Assembly: GCA_903859815.1 (NCBI GenBank)
Contig: CAIOOA010000106.1
Coordinates: forward strand, 1 to 38,941
Length of the DNA stretch: 38,941 bases
Direction: 5' to 3'
Origin: an uncultured Methylococcaceae bacterium
GTDB lineage: Bacteria > Pseudomonadota > Gammaproteobacteria > Methylococcales > Methylococcaceae
A program made the position numbers and the translations under genes. Positions 17,929-28,004 of the stretch are shown here, one piece after another. The stretch's first letter is position 1. Each line of letters opens with the position of its first letter. A model generated the notes under the pieces. It saw only the letters and a program-made list of their open reading frames with translations, was not told the DNA's origin and searched no databases.

Positions 17929-20028
17929 ATGATATTGACGTATTTCAGCTATCTGGCGGGATTTTTTTCATTCCTAGTCTTGACTCTCCTACTATTGGTC
18001 AGTTGGCGAGGCCAATTAGTAGGCCGCTGGTTGATTGCTGCCTGCGGCATGATGACAATTTGGGCTGGCACTATTGCTTTGCAGGAACATTCTGGATATT
18101 TCTCAGTCCAGACAATCTGGACTTTGGAAGCATTACATAATTACCTTTGGTTAATTTTCTTCTGGAAATTGCTTAGCCAATTCAAGTCGACTGAGAGCCA
18201 ATCTAGCTCATTATTTATCTACCGTTGGGGCCAAGCGATTCTGTTATGCCTGATTATCTATATCTGGTGTTTTCCTCATTTGCAGATTGGTTTTAAGATT
18301 TCTGTGCAGCCCGCTTATCAGTTGCTAGGCCATGCAGGGCTGGTTATTGTGGGCTTGGTGTTGATTGAGCAGATTTATCGTAACACTAGGACAAATGAGC
18401 GATGGCGGATCAAGTTGCTATGTTTTGCTTTAGGCGCACTTTTTGTATATGAGTTTTATCTTTATTCCGAAGCAATACTATTTAATAGAATCAAAGAAGA
18501 TCTTTGGGCTGTAAGGGGGGGCATGGTGGCGATGATGACCCCATTCATTGCAATGACTGCTGGAAGGAACCCGGATTGGTCCCTAGATATTTTTATTTCC
18601 AGGCAAGTCGTTTTTCATTCAACAGCCCTGCTGGGTGCCGCATGCTATTTACTGCTAATGGCTACGGCGGGATATTTTATACGATATTATGGGGGCGAAT
18701 GGGGTACAATCCTTCAAATTATGTTTTTGGTCGGGGCATTTGTCGTTCTTGGGCTGGTATTGTTTTCAGGACAAATAAAAGCCAAATTGCGGATATTTCT
18801 GAATAGCCATTTTTATAGGCATGCCTTTGATTATAGGCAGGAATGGCAGCGAGTGATATCGACTTTGTCGGAAAGCAATGGAAGGCCCATGGAGGAGCGC
18901 GTGATACGGGGACTTGGCCAGGTAGTGGAAAGCCCTGGTGGTGTTTTGTGGATGCGGGATCATGTGGGGAATTTTACATGGCGGGCGGACTATGGTTGCC
19001 CCCGCATCAATATTCCGCAAATCGATAGGGACGATCCCATCATCGCCTATTTGGAAAGGAAGGACACTGTCGTCAATTTTAAGGAAATGCTGGTCATCCC
19101 GGAGGCTTATGAAGGTTTAGGCAAACCCTTATGGATAGAGCCCTATGATCAGGCATGGCTGTTAGTCCCTTTGTGGAAGACGGTCGGCGGAATTGACGGT
19201 TTGGTCTTGCTAACCGAATCGAAACAATTCACTTTATGGAATTTGGAGGTCGTCGAAATGTTAAAGACGACCAGCCGGTTTGTTGCCAGTTATCTGGAGC
19301 TTGAAGCAGCCGCGAGGGCCTTGGCGGAGGCCCGCCAGTTCGAGGGGTTCAACCGGCTTTCCGCATTTGTCATCCATGATCTGAAAAATCTTATCGCGCA
19401 ATTAAGCTTGGTTGTCCGAAATGCATCAAAATATCATGATAACCCCGAGTTCATGAAGGATGCGATTAAAACAGTGGATCATGCTGTGGGGAAAATGAGC
19501 GCTCTCATGTCCCAACTGCGAAATTCAACCTCGGTGGCGGCCGTTGAAGAGTTCGACCTTGGCGAGGCGCTGTCCGAAGCCGTGGAAGCAAGAAAACGTC
19601 AAGTGCCGATCCCAATTTATGATAAAGTAAATATCCCTGTGGTTGTTAGAGCCAACCGGCAAAGGCTTGCCTCGGCAATTGAGCATATTGTCCATAATGC
19701 CCAAGACGCGACGGGAAAGCAAGGATGGGTGGCGGTTCGTTTATCGCTGGTGGACGATGCTTGGGCTTGGGTGGAAATTGAAGATAACGGTTGCGGAATG
19801 TCTGAGGAGTTTATCGCAAACCATCTGTTCAAACCGTTTGAAACGACTAAAGGTTTGACCGGCATGGGTATTGGTGCATATGAAAGCAGGGAATATGCGC
19901 GGGGGCTCGGTGGCGAACTTTGCGTCTCTAGTGCGCTCAATCAGGGAAGCCTGTTTGTATTCAAGATCCCTTTGGCAAAGCAGAAGTTTATTGCCAGTTC
20001 GCTGACCAAATTGGAAATTATCGTTTGA
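17929..20028 (+). CDS. prsK: PEP-CTERM system sensor histidine kinase PrsK
   Basis: PrsK is the sensor of the two-component pair that accompanies exosortase A loci. The 699-residue protein has a multi-helix membrane N-terminus (about residues 5-280, roughly eight helices), a GAF-like region (about 320-455), and a kinase core: phospho-acceptor His 483 in VIHDLKNLIAQLSL, N-box HNAQDA (589-594), and ATP-lid motifs DNGCGM (619-624), FKPFETTK and GMGIGAYESRE. This domain order matches TIGR02916. The signal it senses is unknown. Its stop overlaps the prsR start as TTGA. Confidence 0.93.
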   Translation: MILTYFSYLAGFFSFLVLTLLLLVSWRGQLVGRWLIAACGMMTIWAGTIALQEHSGYFSVQTIWTLEALHNYLWLIFFWKLLSQFKSTESQSSSLFIYRWGQAILLCLIIYIWCFPHLQIGFKISVQPAYQLLGHAGLVIVGLVLIEQIYRNTRTNERWRIKLLCFALGALFVYEFYLYSEAILFNRIKEDLWAVRGGMVAMMTPFIAMTAGRNPDWSLDIFISRQVVFHSTALLGAACYLLLMATAGYFIRYYGGEWGTILQIMFLVGAFVVLGLVLFSGQIKAKLRIFLNSHFYRHAFDYRQEWQRVISTLSESNGRPMEERVIRGLGQVVESPGGVLWMRDHVGNFTWRADYGCPRINIPQIDRDDPIIAYLERKDTVVNFKEMLVIPEAYEGLGKPLWIEPYDQAWLLVPLWKTVGGIDGLVLLTESKQFTLWNLEVVEMLKTTSRFVASYLELEAAARALAEARQFEGFNRLSAFVIHDLKNLIAQLSLVVRNASKYHDNPEFMKDAIKTVDHAVGKMSALMSQLRNSTSVAAVEEFDLGEALSEAVEARKRQVPIPIYDKVNIPVVVRANRQRLASAIEHIVHNAQDATGKQGWVAVRLSLVDDAWAWVEIEDNGCGMSEEFIANHLFKPFETTKGLTGMGIGAYESREYARGLGGELCVSSALNQGSLFVFKIPLAKQKFIASSLTKLEIIV

Positions 20029-21374
20029 GTGAAAAAACATTGTTGATCGTCGAGGACGATCCTGGCCTGCGCAGCCAGCTACGCTGGAGCTTCGATCAAT
20101 ATAAAATGCAAGTGGCAGAAGATAGGGAGTCCGCCATTGCAGCAGTGAAAAGATATGAGCCAGCCGTTGTGACCTTGGATTTGGGCTTGCCGCCAGATCC
20201 AGGCGGGACTAGCGAAGGGTTCGCCACGATGAATGACATCCTGTCTCATGCGCCGCAAACGAAGATCATCGTGCTGACAGGAAATGACGACACGGAAAAT
20301 GCTGTCAAGGCAGTTGGGCAAGGTGCCTATGACTTTTATCAAAAACCGGTTGACCCAGAAATTTTGTCTTTTGCCGTTGAGCGTGCTTTCAGATTGCATG
20401 CCTTAGAAGAAGAAAACCGTAAGCTTGCCCGGATGCACTACAGTTATCCGTTGAAAGGAGTTATAGCCGCGAGTCCGCAAATGCATGAGGTATGCCGCAT
20501 AGTGGAACGGTTGGCACCGACTGATATGACCGTGTTGATTTTGGGAGAGAGCGGGACTGGCAAAGAAGTGATCGCGCGCGCCCTGCACCACCTCAGTTCT
20601 CGTGCCGGCAAACCTTTTATTGCAGTCAACGCAGCGGCCATCCCTGAAAACTTGCTCGAAAGCGAGTTGTTCGGTTATGAGAAAGGCTCGTTTACCGGGG
20701 CGGCCTCCCAGGTAAAGGGCAAGTTTGAATTGGCTGATGGAGGTACATTTTTCTTGGATGAAATCGGCGACATCCCCCTTCCGCTCCAAGCCAAGCTGTT
20801 GCGTGTACTGCAGGAGAGGGTTGTCGAGCGCATCGGCGGTAGGCAAGAAATCAAGTTGGATGCGAGAGTTTTATGTGCGACCCACAGAGATATGAGGAAG
20901 CTCATGAAGGAAGGGGTGTTCCGGGAGGATTTGTACTACCGAATCAACGAGATGATTATCAACTTGCCACCTTTGCGGGAAAGAAGTGGTGACATTCCAG
21001 TGTTGGCTAGAGCCTTTTTGGATCGCTATTCCAAGCAAATGATGCGAAACATAAATGGGTTTAAGGAAGATGCCATGTCGGCTTTGGAAGCCCATAGTTG
21101 GCCAGGCAATGTCCGTGAGTTGGAGAATAAAATCAAACGGGCGGTTGTAATGGCCCAAAGCGCCTATATTGAAGTTAAAGATTTAGAGTTGGCGAAGGGG
21201 GAATGCAATCGGCGAATATTGACCCTTCGTGAGGCGAGGGAGTCAGCCGAAAGGCTGGCGATTTGCTCGGCCCTGAGTGAAGCTGGCGAAAATGTTTCCA
21301 AGGCGGCTGAATTGTTGGAGATTACGCGCCCGACACTCTATGCTTTGCTGTCAAAGTTCAACCTCAAGCTTTAA
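20025..21374 (+). CDS. prsR: PEP-CTERM-box response regulator PrsR (sigma54 activator)
   Basis: PrsR is an NtrC-type regulator predicted to switch on PEP-CTERM and exopolysaccharide genes. The 449 residues comprise a receiver domain (phospho-acceptor Asp 52 in VTLDLGLP), an AAA+ domain with Walker A GESGTGKE (174-181), the sigma54-contact loop GSFTGA (221-226; a Ser variant of GAFTGA) and Walker B FFLDEIGDI, and a Fis-type helix-turn-helix at the C-terminus (SKAAELLEITRPTLYALL). It starts with TTG inside the prsK stop; the reading is exactly that of the family N-terminus. Confidence 0.94.
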   Translation: MSEKTLLIVEDDPGLRSQLRWSFDQYKMQVAEDRESAIAAVKRYEPAVVTLDLGLPPDPGGTSEGFATMNDILSHAPQTKIIVLTGNDDTENAVKAVGQGAYDFYQKPVDPEILSFAVERAFRLHALEEENRKLARMHYSYPLKGVIAASPQMHEVCRIVERLAPTDMTVLILGESGTGKEVIARALHHLSSRAGKPFIAVNAAAIPENLLESELFGYEKGSFTGAASQVKGKFELADGGTFFLDEIGDIPLPLQAKLLRVLQERVVERIGGRQEIKLDARVLCATHRDMRKLMKEGVFREDLYYRINEMIINLPPLRERSGDIPVLARAFLDRYSKQMMRNINGFKEDAMSALEAHSWPGNVRELENKIKRAVVMAQSAYIEVKDLELAKGECNRRILTLREARESAERLAICSALSEAGENVSKAAELLEITRPTLYALLSKFNLKL

Positions 21375-21406
21375 TATCATCATCAAAGAACTTTTAGGGG
21401 GATAGT

Positions 21407-24175
21407 GTGATAAAACTTAGCAAGGTATTACTATTTTTGTTATTGGTTGCCGGTGAGTCCCAGGTTTGCGCATGGGCCGAGGAACCTCTGCAAGCGGCCC
21501 GTAAAGCGCTGGACAAAGGGGAGGTCAAGGCTGCTGTCTTGGAACTGAAGAGTCTCTTGCAGAAGTCCCCAGACAATGCCGAGGCCCGATTATTGTTGGG
21601 TGAGACTTACATCAGGCAAGGCGACGGCGCGTCCGCCTCCAAGGAATTGGAGAAGGCAAGGGATCTAAAGCTGCCAAAGGAAAAATGGGTGGGCTTTTTG
21701 GCGCAGGCTTATTTGCTGAAAAACGAACCAAAAACCCTTTTGGATCAATTGCAACCCGATCCCCAATTGGCTGGTCCCGTTAGCGCCAAATTGTTGGCTT
21801 ATCGTGGCATGGCCCAATTGAGTTTGAAGGATGAATTACCCAAGGCGCAAGATAGTTTCAATGCTGCCTTGTTGGCCGACCCCGACTCTGTCGAGGCTTA
21901 CCTAGGATTGGCGACCTTGGAAAAATCGCGGGATCAGTTAAAAAAAGCTGCGGAATATGCAGCTCAAGCCACTTCCAAAGCACCCAAGAATGCCAATGCC
22001 TGGTTGTTATTGGGTGAAATCAAAAGGCAGTCTTCCGATATGCCAGCGGCATTGGAAGCATTTACCCGCGCGATTGATTTGCATCCTAATGATGCGAGGG
22101 GGCGTTTGGGTCGTGCCTCGGTTTCCATTACCATGGGAAACTTGGTGGAAGCCCAAAAGGATGTCGATAATGTGCTGAAAAATTCGGGTGAAGTGCCTTT
22201 GGCCCTATACACACAAGGGGTTATCGACTTTCAGAACCGCAAATTGGATGAGGCGAAAGAGAATCTGACCAAAGTCAGCAGCCTCATGCCCCAGCACTTG
22301 CCGACTCTTTATCTGCTCGGGGCGATAGCCTATCAAAAGAACGAATTGGAGCAGGCGGAATATTTTTTATCGAAAGTGGTTAATTCGGCAGTGGAGAATT
22401 TGCCAGCGATAAAACTACTCGCGGCGACCCGCTTGAAGCGGGGGAGTCCGGGCGAGGCAATCAAATTGTTGAAGCCAATCGCTGACAAGCATCAGGATGA
22501 CGCCCAATTATTTGCTATTCTTGGCAGTTCCTATCTGAAAAACAAACAGTACGACGAGGGTGTGTCTTATCTGAGCCGTGCCGCCGAGATTGCCCCGGAT
22601 GTGGCATCGGTTCGGGCCGAATTGGGTCTTGGGAGGATCGCAGCCGGGAAAATGGATCAGGGTGTTGATGATCTGAAAACTGCGGTTGGCATCGACCCCA
22701 AGTTGATCGAGGCTGACGCGACGATCGTGTTGGCGATGATCCAGCAAAAGAAATTCGACGACGCCATTGCCGAGGCAACCAAGCTGAAGGCGAAGCGCAA
22801 AGACGATCCTTTGGCAGACAATTTGCTGGGCGCCGCCTACATGTCGAAGGGCGACATTGAACATGCGCGGGAAAGTTGGCTGAATGCCTTAGCCTCCAAA
22901 CCAGACTACACACCGGCAAGTTTGAATCTGGCCAAAATTTCCTTAAGCCAGAATAAGCTTGACGAAGCGGCAGAGCAATACGAAAAAATCCTAAAAAGTG
23001 ACCCAAAAAACTTGTCCGCTTTGGTTGGTTTGGCTCAAATTGCTGAAATGAAAAAGGACTTTCCTCAAATGGTCAAGTATCTGGAATCGGCCAGGCAGAA
23101 AAACAAAAAGGATTTGACCCCGTCCATCATGTTGACCCGCTATTACTTGGCGCAAGGCAAGGGAACCAAGGCATTGGAAGTTGCAACCGACGCATCGGGC
23201 GACAACCCAGGCGACTTGGCCGCGATGCAAAATCTTGGTCAGGCTCAAATGGGTGCGAATCAGGCGGTCAATGCGGCAGGAACATTCAAGCAATTGATCG
23301 CAAAGTTGCCCGAGAACCCAGAGCTTCACCATCAGCTTGCCCAAGCGTTGTACAAGATTGGTGACAAAGCCGGGGCGGTCAAAGAGTGGGATGAAGCCTT
23401 GAAAAGAGGGCCGGAATATATTCCTGCCTTGCTGGCGAAGGCGGAACTGGCGCTGCAAGATAAGCAGTACCCGGATGCCATGAAAATTGTCGAAACAATC
23501 AAGACGAAGTTCCCTAAGTCTCCCCTCGGGTATCAGTTGGAAGGGGACGTGCAAATGGCTCAAAAACAGAACGATAAAGCTGTGTCAGCTTATGGGAAAG
23601 CCTATGATCTGGCACCCTCATCCTATTTGGCCCGGCGTTTATTTTTAGGGCGGCGCGATTTGCACCAAGATCAGGCCGCCTTCGAAGGTTTGCGCAATTG
23701 GCTTGATAAATCTGGCAAGGACGCCGAGTCTTGGGGGATGCTGGCATCTTCACTACAGGAATCAGGGAAAAACAAAGAGGCTTTGGATGCCTATGAAAAA
23801 GCCTATGAATTGCAGCCGGATAGCTTAGTCCTGCAAAACAATCTAGCTTGGCTCTACCAAGAAATGGGGAACAAGAAAGCCTTGCCCTTGGCAGAAAAGC
23901 TTTCAACCACATCGGGGATAGAAAACAAGGTGGAAATTTTGGACACTGTTGGTTGGGTCTTTTTGCAAAACGGTAAGGAGGATAAGGGATTGGTGCTTTT
24001 GCAGCAGGCCGCTTTACAAGAGCCTCGTAATATCGGTGTTCGCTTTCATTTGGCTGCGGCATTTCTGAAGACAGGAAAAAATGAAGAGGCTAAAAAGGAG
24101 TTGGAGCGTTTGCTTAAGGAAAATAATTCATTTCCAGAACGGGCTAAAGCAGAGGAAATGCTGAAGGGATTGTAG
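21407..24175 (+). CDS. prsT: PEP-CTERM system giant TPR protein PrsT
   Basis: The 922-residue protein is built of some twenty tetratricopeptide repeats and matches TIGR02917 in size and context (directly after prsK-prsR). It is presumably a periplasmic scaffold for exopolysaccharide or PEP-CTERM protein handling. The GTG at 21407 has AGGGGG upstream and leads to a signal peptide (hydrophobic residues about 5-15). Most relatives are lipoproteins, but here the only nearby Cys is in SQVC, not a proper lipobox, and AWA-EE looks like an ordinary signal-peptidase site. Repeats run from residue 25 to the end without a break. Confidence 0.92.
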   Translation: MIKLSKVLLFLLLVAGESQVCAWAEEPLQAARKALDKGEVKAAVLELKSLLQKSPDNAEARLLLGETYIRQGDGASASKELEKARDLKLPKEKWVGFLAQAYLLKNEPKTLLDQLQPDPQLAGPVSAKLLAYRGMAQLSLKDELPKAQDSFNAALLADPDSVEAYLGLATLEKSRDQLKKAAEYAAQATSKAPKNANAWLLLGEIKRQSSDMPAALEAFTRAIDLHPNDARGRLGRASVSITMGNLVEAQKDVDNVLKNSGEVPLALYTQGVIDFQNRKLDEAKENLTKVSSLMPQHLPTLYLLGAIAYQKNELEQAEYFLSKVVNSAVENLPAIKLLAATRLKRGSPGEAIKLLKPIADKHQDDAQLFAILGSSYLKNKQYDEGVSYLSRAAEIAPDVASVRAELGLGRIAAGKMDQGVDDLKTAVGIDPKLIEADATIVLAMIQQKKFDDAIAEATKLKAKRKDDPLADNLLGAAYMSKGDIEHARESWLNALASKPDYTPASLNLAKISLSQNKLDEAAEQYEKILKSDPKNLSALVGLAQIAEMKKDFPQMVKYLESARQKNKKDLTPSIMLTRYYLAQGKGTKALEVATDASGDNPGDLAAMQNLGQAQMGANQAVNAAGTFKQLIAKLPENPELHHQLAQALYKIGDKAGAVKEWDEALKRGPEYIPALLAKAELALQDKQYPDAMKIVETIKTKFPKSPLGYQLEGDVQMAQKQNDKAVSAYGKAYDLAPSSYLARRLFLGRRDLHQDQAAFEGLRNWLDKSGKDAESWGMLASSLQESGKNKEALDAYEKAYELQPDSLVLQNNLAWLYQEMGNKKALPLAEKLSTTSGIENKVEILDTVGWVFLQNGKEDKGLVLLQQAALQEPRNIGVRFHLAAAFLKTGKNEEAKKELERLLKENNSFPERAKAEEMLKGL

Positions 24176-24191
24176 CACCTGTAGGTGTTTC

Positions 24192-24238
24192 TCAAGCCAT
24201 GGGGACAGGGTTGCATAACCCAGTTCTCATGGGGTTGA
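24192..24238 (+). terminator. Long stem-loop downstream of prsT
   Basis: Bases 24197-24232 fold into a stem of about 16 base pairs with two G:U pairs, one A-A mismatch and a GCAT loop (inner arms GGGTT/AACCC, outer arms CCATG/CATGG). TCAA/TTGA can extend it. No T-run follows directly, so it may be a transcript-end stabilising hairpin rather than a classical terminator. Confidence 0.5.
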
Positions 24239-24357
24239 TGGGTGCTTTTGGAATATTGGCTTTCATATAGTGAGGGGAGTTGATAGAATTCCAAGTAATG
24301 CGCAACTTCGCAGTTAATCATCCCCTTAACCAACACATTATTTTATTCCCCTGACTT

Positions 24358-25086
24358 ATGGCAAAGTTGAGCGATAGCGGCAATCTGCATCAGCATATTT
24401 CAAAGCAATACGATCATGAGTTGCTTGATATTCGAAGCCGTGTCTTAGCCTTAGGTGGGTTGGTCGAGGAGCAGATTGAGTCCGCTGTCAGGGCTTTGGT
24501 CGAGGGCGATGTGGAATTGGCCTATCGTGTCATTGAGGACGATGGCAAGGTCAACTCCATGGAAGTGTCGATAGATGAAGAATGCACCCAAATATTGGCG
24601 CTTAGGCAACCTAGTGCCAGGGACTTGCGTTTAGTGGTTGTCGTTATAAAGACTATAATCGATCTTGAAAGGATTGGGGATGAAGCCAAAAGGATTGCCC
24701 GTCACGCAATTGATTTGACCCAGCACCCGGCCAGCGACAAGCAGTTGATCGAACTGGAGCAACTCGCCGCACATGTTAGGGTGTTGCTGCATGATGCCTT
24801 GGACGCATTCTCGCGGATGGATGTGGACTCTGCTTTAAAAGTAGTCCAAGACGACAAACAGGTTGATCAGGAATACGAAAGCATCATGCGCCAACAGATC
24901 AGCCATATCATGGAGGATCCTCAGTCCACGCCAGTCTCATTGGACATAATGTGGACCTCGCGTTCGTTGGAGCGCATAGGTGATCGTTCTTGCAACATCT
25001 GTGAATATGTCATTTATTATGCGAAAGGTAAGAATATCCGCCATATCAGCATCGAACAGGTCGAGAAGGATCTGAGTTTTGAATAG
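24358..25086 (+). CDS. phoU: Phosphate signalling regulator PhoU
   Basis: PhoU links the Pst phosphate transporter with PhoR and represses the Pho regulon when phosphate is plentiful. The 242-residue helical protein has two three-helix repeats, each with the metal-binding E/DxxxD-type motif: DLERIGDEAKRIARH near residue 101 and SLERIGDRSCNICEY near residue 202. The length is normal. It stands alone here; pst and phoBR genes are not in the window, and it precedes bamA after a 188-base gap. Confidence 0.95.
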   Translation: MAKLSDSGNLHQHISKQYDHELLDIRSRVLALGGLVEEQIESAVRALVEGDVELAYRVIEDDGKVNSMEVSIDEECTQILALRQPSARDLRLVVVVIKTIIDLERIGDEAKRIARHAIDLTQHPASDKQLIELEQLAAHVRVLLHDALDAFSRMDVDSALKVVQDDKQVDQEYESIMRQQISHIMEDPQSTPVSLDIMWTSRSLERIGDRSCNICEYVIYYAKGKNIRHISIEQVEKDLSFE

Positions 25087-25274
25087 GGTCGGGAGCCCTC
25101 GCATGGGGGGAATCGTTGGATTTTTGATTTGCCGGCTCTTAAGTCTAACCGGATAGACGGCGACGGAGTGACCGGCCCTACTCGATAGCTTAACCATTGC
25201 AACAACAAGCCAGCCAATTCTTCACTTCTCATGACCTACAATTTTCCTTCTAATTTGTTTTCCAAGTATTACCG
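25087..25274. other. Spacer between phoU and bamA
   Basis: An inverted repeat TAGGGTCGG (25084-25092) and CCGGCCCTA (25172-25180) brackets most of this gap. It could close a long stem with one G:U pair. No gene or clear promoter is seen. Confidence 0.25.
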
Positions 25275-27821
25275 ATGAAACGCCTGGGACATGTCGTAGT
25301 TTTACTCATGGCGTTGCTGTTTTCGCCTGTAGCCTTGTCGGCCTCCTCCTCCTTCGAGATCGAGAACATCCGTGTCGATGGCTTGCAGCGCGTGTCTGTG
25401 GGGACAGTGTTCAATTATCTGCCGGTGAAGGTGGGTGACACCTTTGAGCCTGACGATTCAGCCTCAATCATCAAGGCGCTTTTTAAAACCAACTTTTTCA
25501 AGGATGTTCGCTTGGGCCGGGAGGGCAATGTATTGGTGGTTACGGTGGAAGAGCGCCCCATCATTTATAGCGTCAAGATTGAAGGCAACAAGGACATCAG
25601 TGCGGATGACCTGAACAAAGCTTTAAAGAATGTGGGATTGGCAGAGAGCCGGGTGTTTGACCGGCAGATTCTGGATAGGGTCGAGCAGGAACTTCGTCGG
25701 CAATACTACAGCCGTGGAAAATACGGCTTGAAAATTGACACAGAAGTCAAGGAAATGTCCCGGAACCGAGTCGCCATCACCTTGACAATCGCCGAAGGGA
25801 AAGTGGCCAAAATCAAGCAAATCAATATCGTCGGCAACAAGGCGTTTGAAGACGATGACTTGGTGAAAAATTTTGAATTGGGGACTTCAAATTTAATATC
25901 GTTTTACACCAAAAACGATCAATATTCCAAACAAAAGCTCTCTGCCGACTTGGAAAGGCTGCGATCACATTATATGGATCGTGGTTACATCAATTTTGAC
26001 ATTGACTCCACCCAAGTTTCAATCACTCCCGACAAGAAGGAAATTTATATAGCCATCAATGTCAAGGAAGGCGAGATATTCAATGTCAAGGAGGTTAAAT
26101 TGACAGGGAAAACGATTGTATCGCCGGAGGAATTGACCCCTCTGGTACAAATCGGGCCCGGGGATGTTTTTTCTCGCAGATCAGCAACGGAAACGTCCAA
26201 GGCTATTTCCGACCGACTTGGAAACGAAGGCTATATCTTTGCCAATGTCAACATGATCCCCGATATTAATCCGGCAGATAAGACGGTTAACATCACTTTC
26301 TTTGTCGACCCGGGCAAACAGGTCTATGTCCGGCGTATCAATATGCAGGGCAATACCAAAACTCGCGACGAGGTGCTGCGCAGGGAGATGCGGCAAATGG
26401 AGGCGGCATGGGCCTCCACCACCAAGATTGAACGATCAAAAACGCGCCTTGAACGACTCGGTTATTTTCAGGATGTCAATGTTGAAACGCCGGCTGTTCC
26501 GGGAACCGCCGATCAGATAGATGTCAATTACACAGTGACCGAGAAGGCATCGGGGAACTTGATGGCGGGTGTGGGTTACTCGCAGGTGCAAGGTATTATT
26601 TTCAATGCCAGCATTACCCAAGACAACGTGTTTGGTTCGGGCAAACGGGTAAGCTTCACCTTCAACAACAGTTCCGTCAACACTATCTACAATCTTGGCT
26701 ATACCAACCCCTATTTCACCTTGGATGGGATTAGCAGCGGATGGAATATCAATTACCGTTCCACCAACGCAGCGCAAGCCAACCTTGCCAACTATACCAG
26801 TGATGTGTTTTCAATCGGAACCAACTGGGGGTTTCCGCTGAGTGAGTTTAGCAGTTTGCGTCTTAACGTGGATTATGAGCATACTCGCTTGAAAGCGGCA
26901 CAAGATACCGGCTATTGTACTTATCCGTCAAATTCTTCAGCAACAGTGCCGTATTACCCAGATCCTAGCGTAAGAGAAGTTTTAGACATCAACACGACCC
27001 CTGTAGCCGAGTTAGCGTGTCAGAAGTTAACCGGTGGTAGATACCAACCCTTGACGTTTGCCAGTTCGGCTAGTATAAGCAAATTCATTAAGGACAATGG
27101 AGGAGATTCGTACAATACCCAATCAATCGGCATAGGCTATGTCCACGACACACTAAACCGGGCGGTCTTTGCCACCTCTGGCGGCTCCCAGAGCATTTCC
27201 CTATTGGGGACAATGCCGTTCAGCGATCTAAATTACTACAAAGCCAGCGTCAATGCCGTGCAATATTTCCCAATTGCCAAAGACCTGACCCTACTGCTGA
27301 AGGGCGATTTTGGGTATGGTGGAAGTTACGGGAAGACTGAGGGTGGGTTGCCGTTTTTCGAGAATTATTACGCAGGTGGGCCCTTGTCGGTGCGCGGCTG
27401 GATGGCCAACACCTTGGGTCCTAGGGACACGCTGTCGTATTGGGCTTGGCGGACCGGGCAAACTCCCCGTCCATTTGGCGGGTCGAGCAAATTAGTGGGA
27501 ACGGCGGAATTGTTATTCCCTGTCCCTTTTATGACAGAAAACAAAAGTATACGGCTAGGGGTCTTCTTCGATGCAGGCAATGTGTTTGATGGTGGCCCAG
27601 ACCTTGGGCAATTGCGTTATTCCACCGGCCTGTCTGCCAAATGGCTGTCTCCCTTTGGTGCGTTGACGTTTAGCATTGCCCAACCGATTAATGCCAAAAC
27701 GCAGTGTTACGGGGAGGTTCCACTTAATTCTTACCCTTGCTTTGAACATGGCAGTATATCAGGCTACCCGGTTAGCGACCAAACCCAGCGCTTCCAGTTT
27801 TCCTTCGGCCAGGGTTTTTGA
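25275..27821 (+). CDS. bamA: Outer-membrane protein assembly factor BamA
   Basis: BamA is the essential Omp85 barrel that inserts other beta-barrels. The 848-residue precursor has a signal peptide (cleavage near ALSA), five POTRA domains (about residues 27-425) and a 16-strand barrel ending in FSFGQGF with the terminal Phe needed for recognition. The loop-6 motif reads VRGW rather than the usual VRGF/Y. Usual left neighbours dxr and rseP are absent; phoU takes that place. Confidence 0.96.
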   Translation: MKRLGHVVVLLMALLFSPVALSASSSFEIENIRVDGLQRVSVGTVFNYLPVKVGDTFEPDDSASIIKALFKTNFFKDVRLGREGNVLVVTVEERPIIYSVKIEGNKDISADDLNKALKNVGLAESRVFDRQILDRVEQELRRQYYSRGKYGLKIDTEVKEMSRNRVAITLTIAEGKVAKIKQINIVGNKAFEDDDLVKNFELGTSNLISFYTKNDQYSKQKLSADLERLRSHYMDRGYINFDIDSTQVSITPDKKEIYIAINVKEGEIFNVKEVKLTGKTIVSPEELTPLVQIGPGDVFSRRSATETSKAISDRLGNEGYIFANVNMIPDINPADKTVNITFFVDPGKQVYVRRINMQGNTKTRDEVLRREMRQMEAAWASTTKIERSKTRLERLGYFQDVNVETPAVPGTADQIDVNYTVTEKASGNLMAGVGYSQVQGIIFNASITQDNVFGSGKRVSFTFNNSSVNTIYNLGYTNPYFTLDGISSGWNINYRSTNAAQANLANYTSDVFSIGTNWGFPLSEFSSLRLNVDYEHTRLKAAQDTGYCTYPSNSSATVPYYPDPSVREVLDINTTPVAELACQKLTGGRYQPLTFASSASISKFIKDNGGDSYNTQSIGIGYVHDTLNRAVFATSGGSQSISLLGTMPFSDLNYYKASVNAVQYFPIAKDLTLLLKGDFGYGGSYGKTEGGLPFFENYYAGGPLSVRGWMANTLGPRDTLSYWAWRTGQTPRPFGGSSKLVGTAELLFPVPFMTENKSIRLGVFFDAGNVFDGGPDLGQLRYSTGLSAKWLSPFGALTFSIAQPINAKTQCYGEVPLNSYPCFEHGSISGYPVSDQTQRFQFSFGQGF

Positions 27822-27876
27822 TCAAGGAATTATTGGGTGAGTGGGGTAATTTCTCGTTCGTTGGGCTTGATTCTTG

Positions 27877-27882
27877 TATAAT
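27877..27882 (+). promoter_or_regulatory. Candidate -10 element upstream of skp
   Basis: A perfect TATAAT preceded by TG lies 122 bases before the skp start in the 183-base bamA-skp gap. No good -35 hexamer is at 16-18 bases, so it is tentative; a separate message for skp-fabZ-lpxA would make sense. Confidence 0.35.
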
Positions 27883-28004
27883 GTCTCAGCCGACAAGCCA
27901 GAAACGGAGTAGCCCCGCTTCGGCAGGTCACTTTTGTTTTGCTTGCCTGTCTGTGCCAACACCGTTTGAACGTTCAACCTTTTGATTTGGAGTGAGTTTT
28001 GAAT

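Noticed and set aside
22515-24062. Antisense open frames across prsT of 118-190 residues
   Set aside because: They lie opposite a clear TPR gene, lack ribosome sites and have Arg/Pro/Leu/Cys-rich shadow composition.
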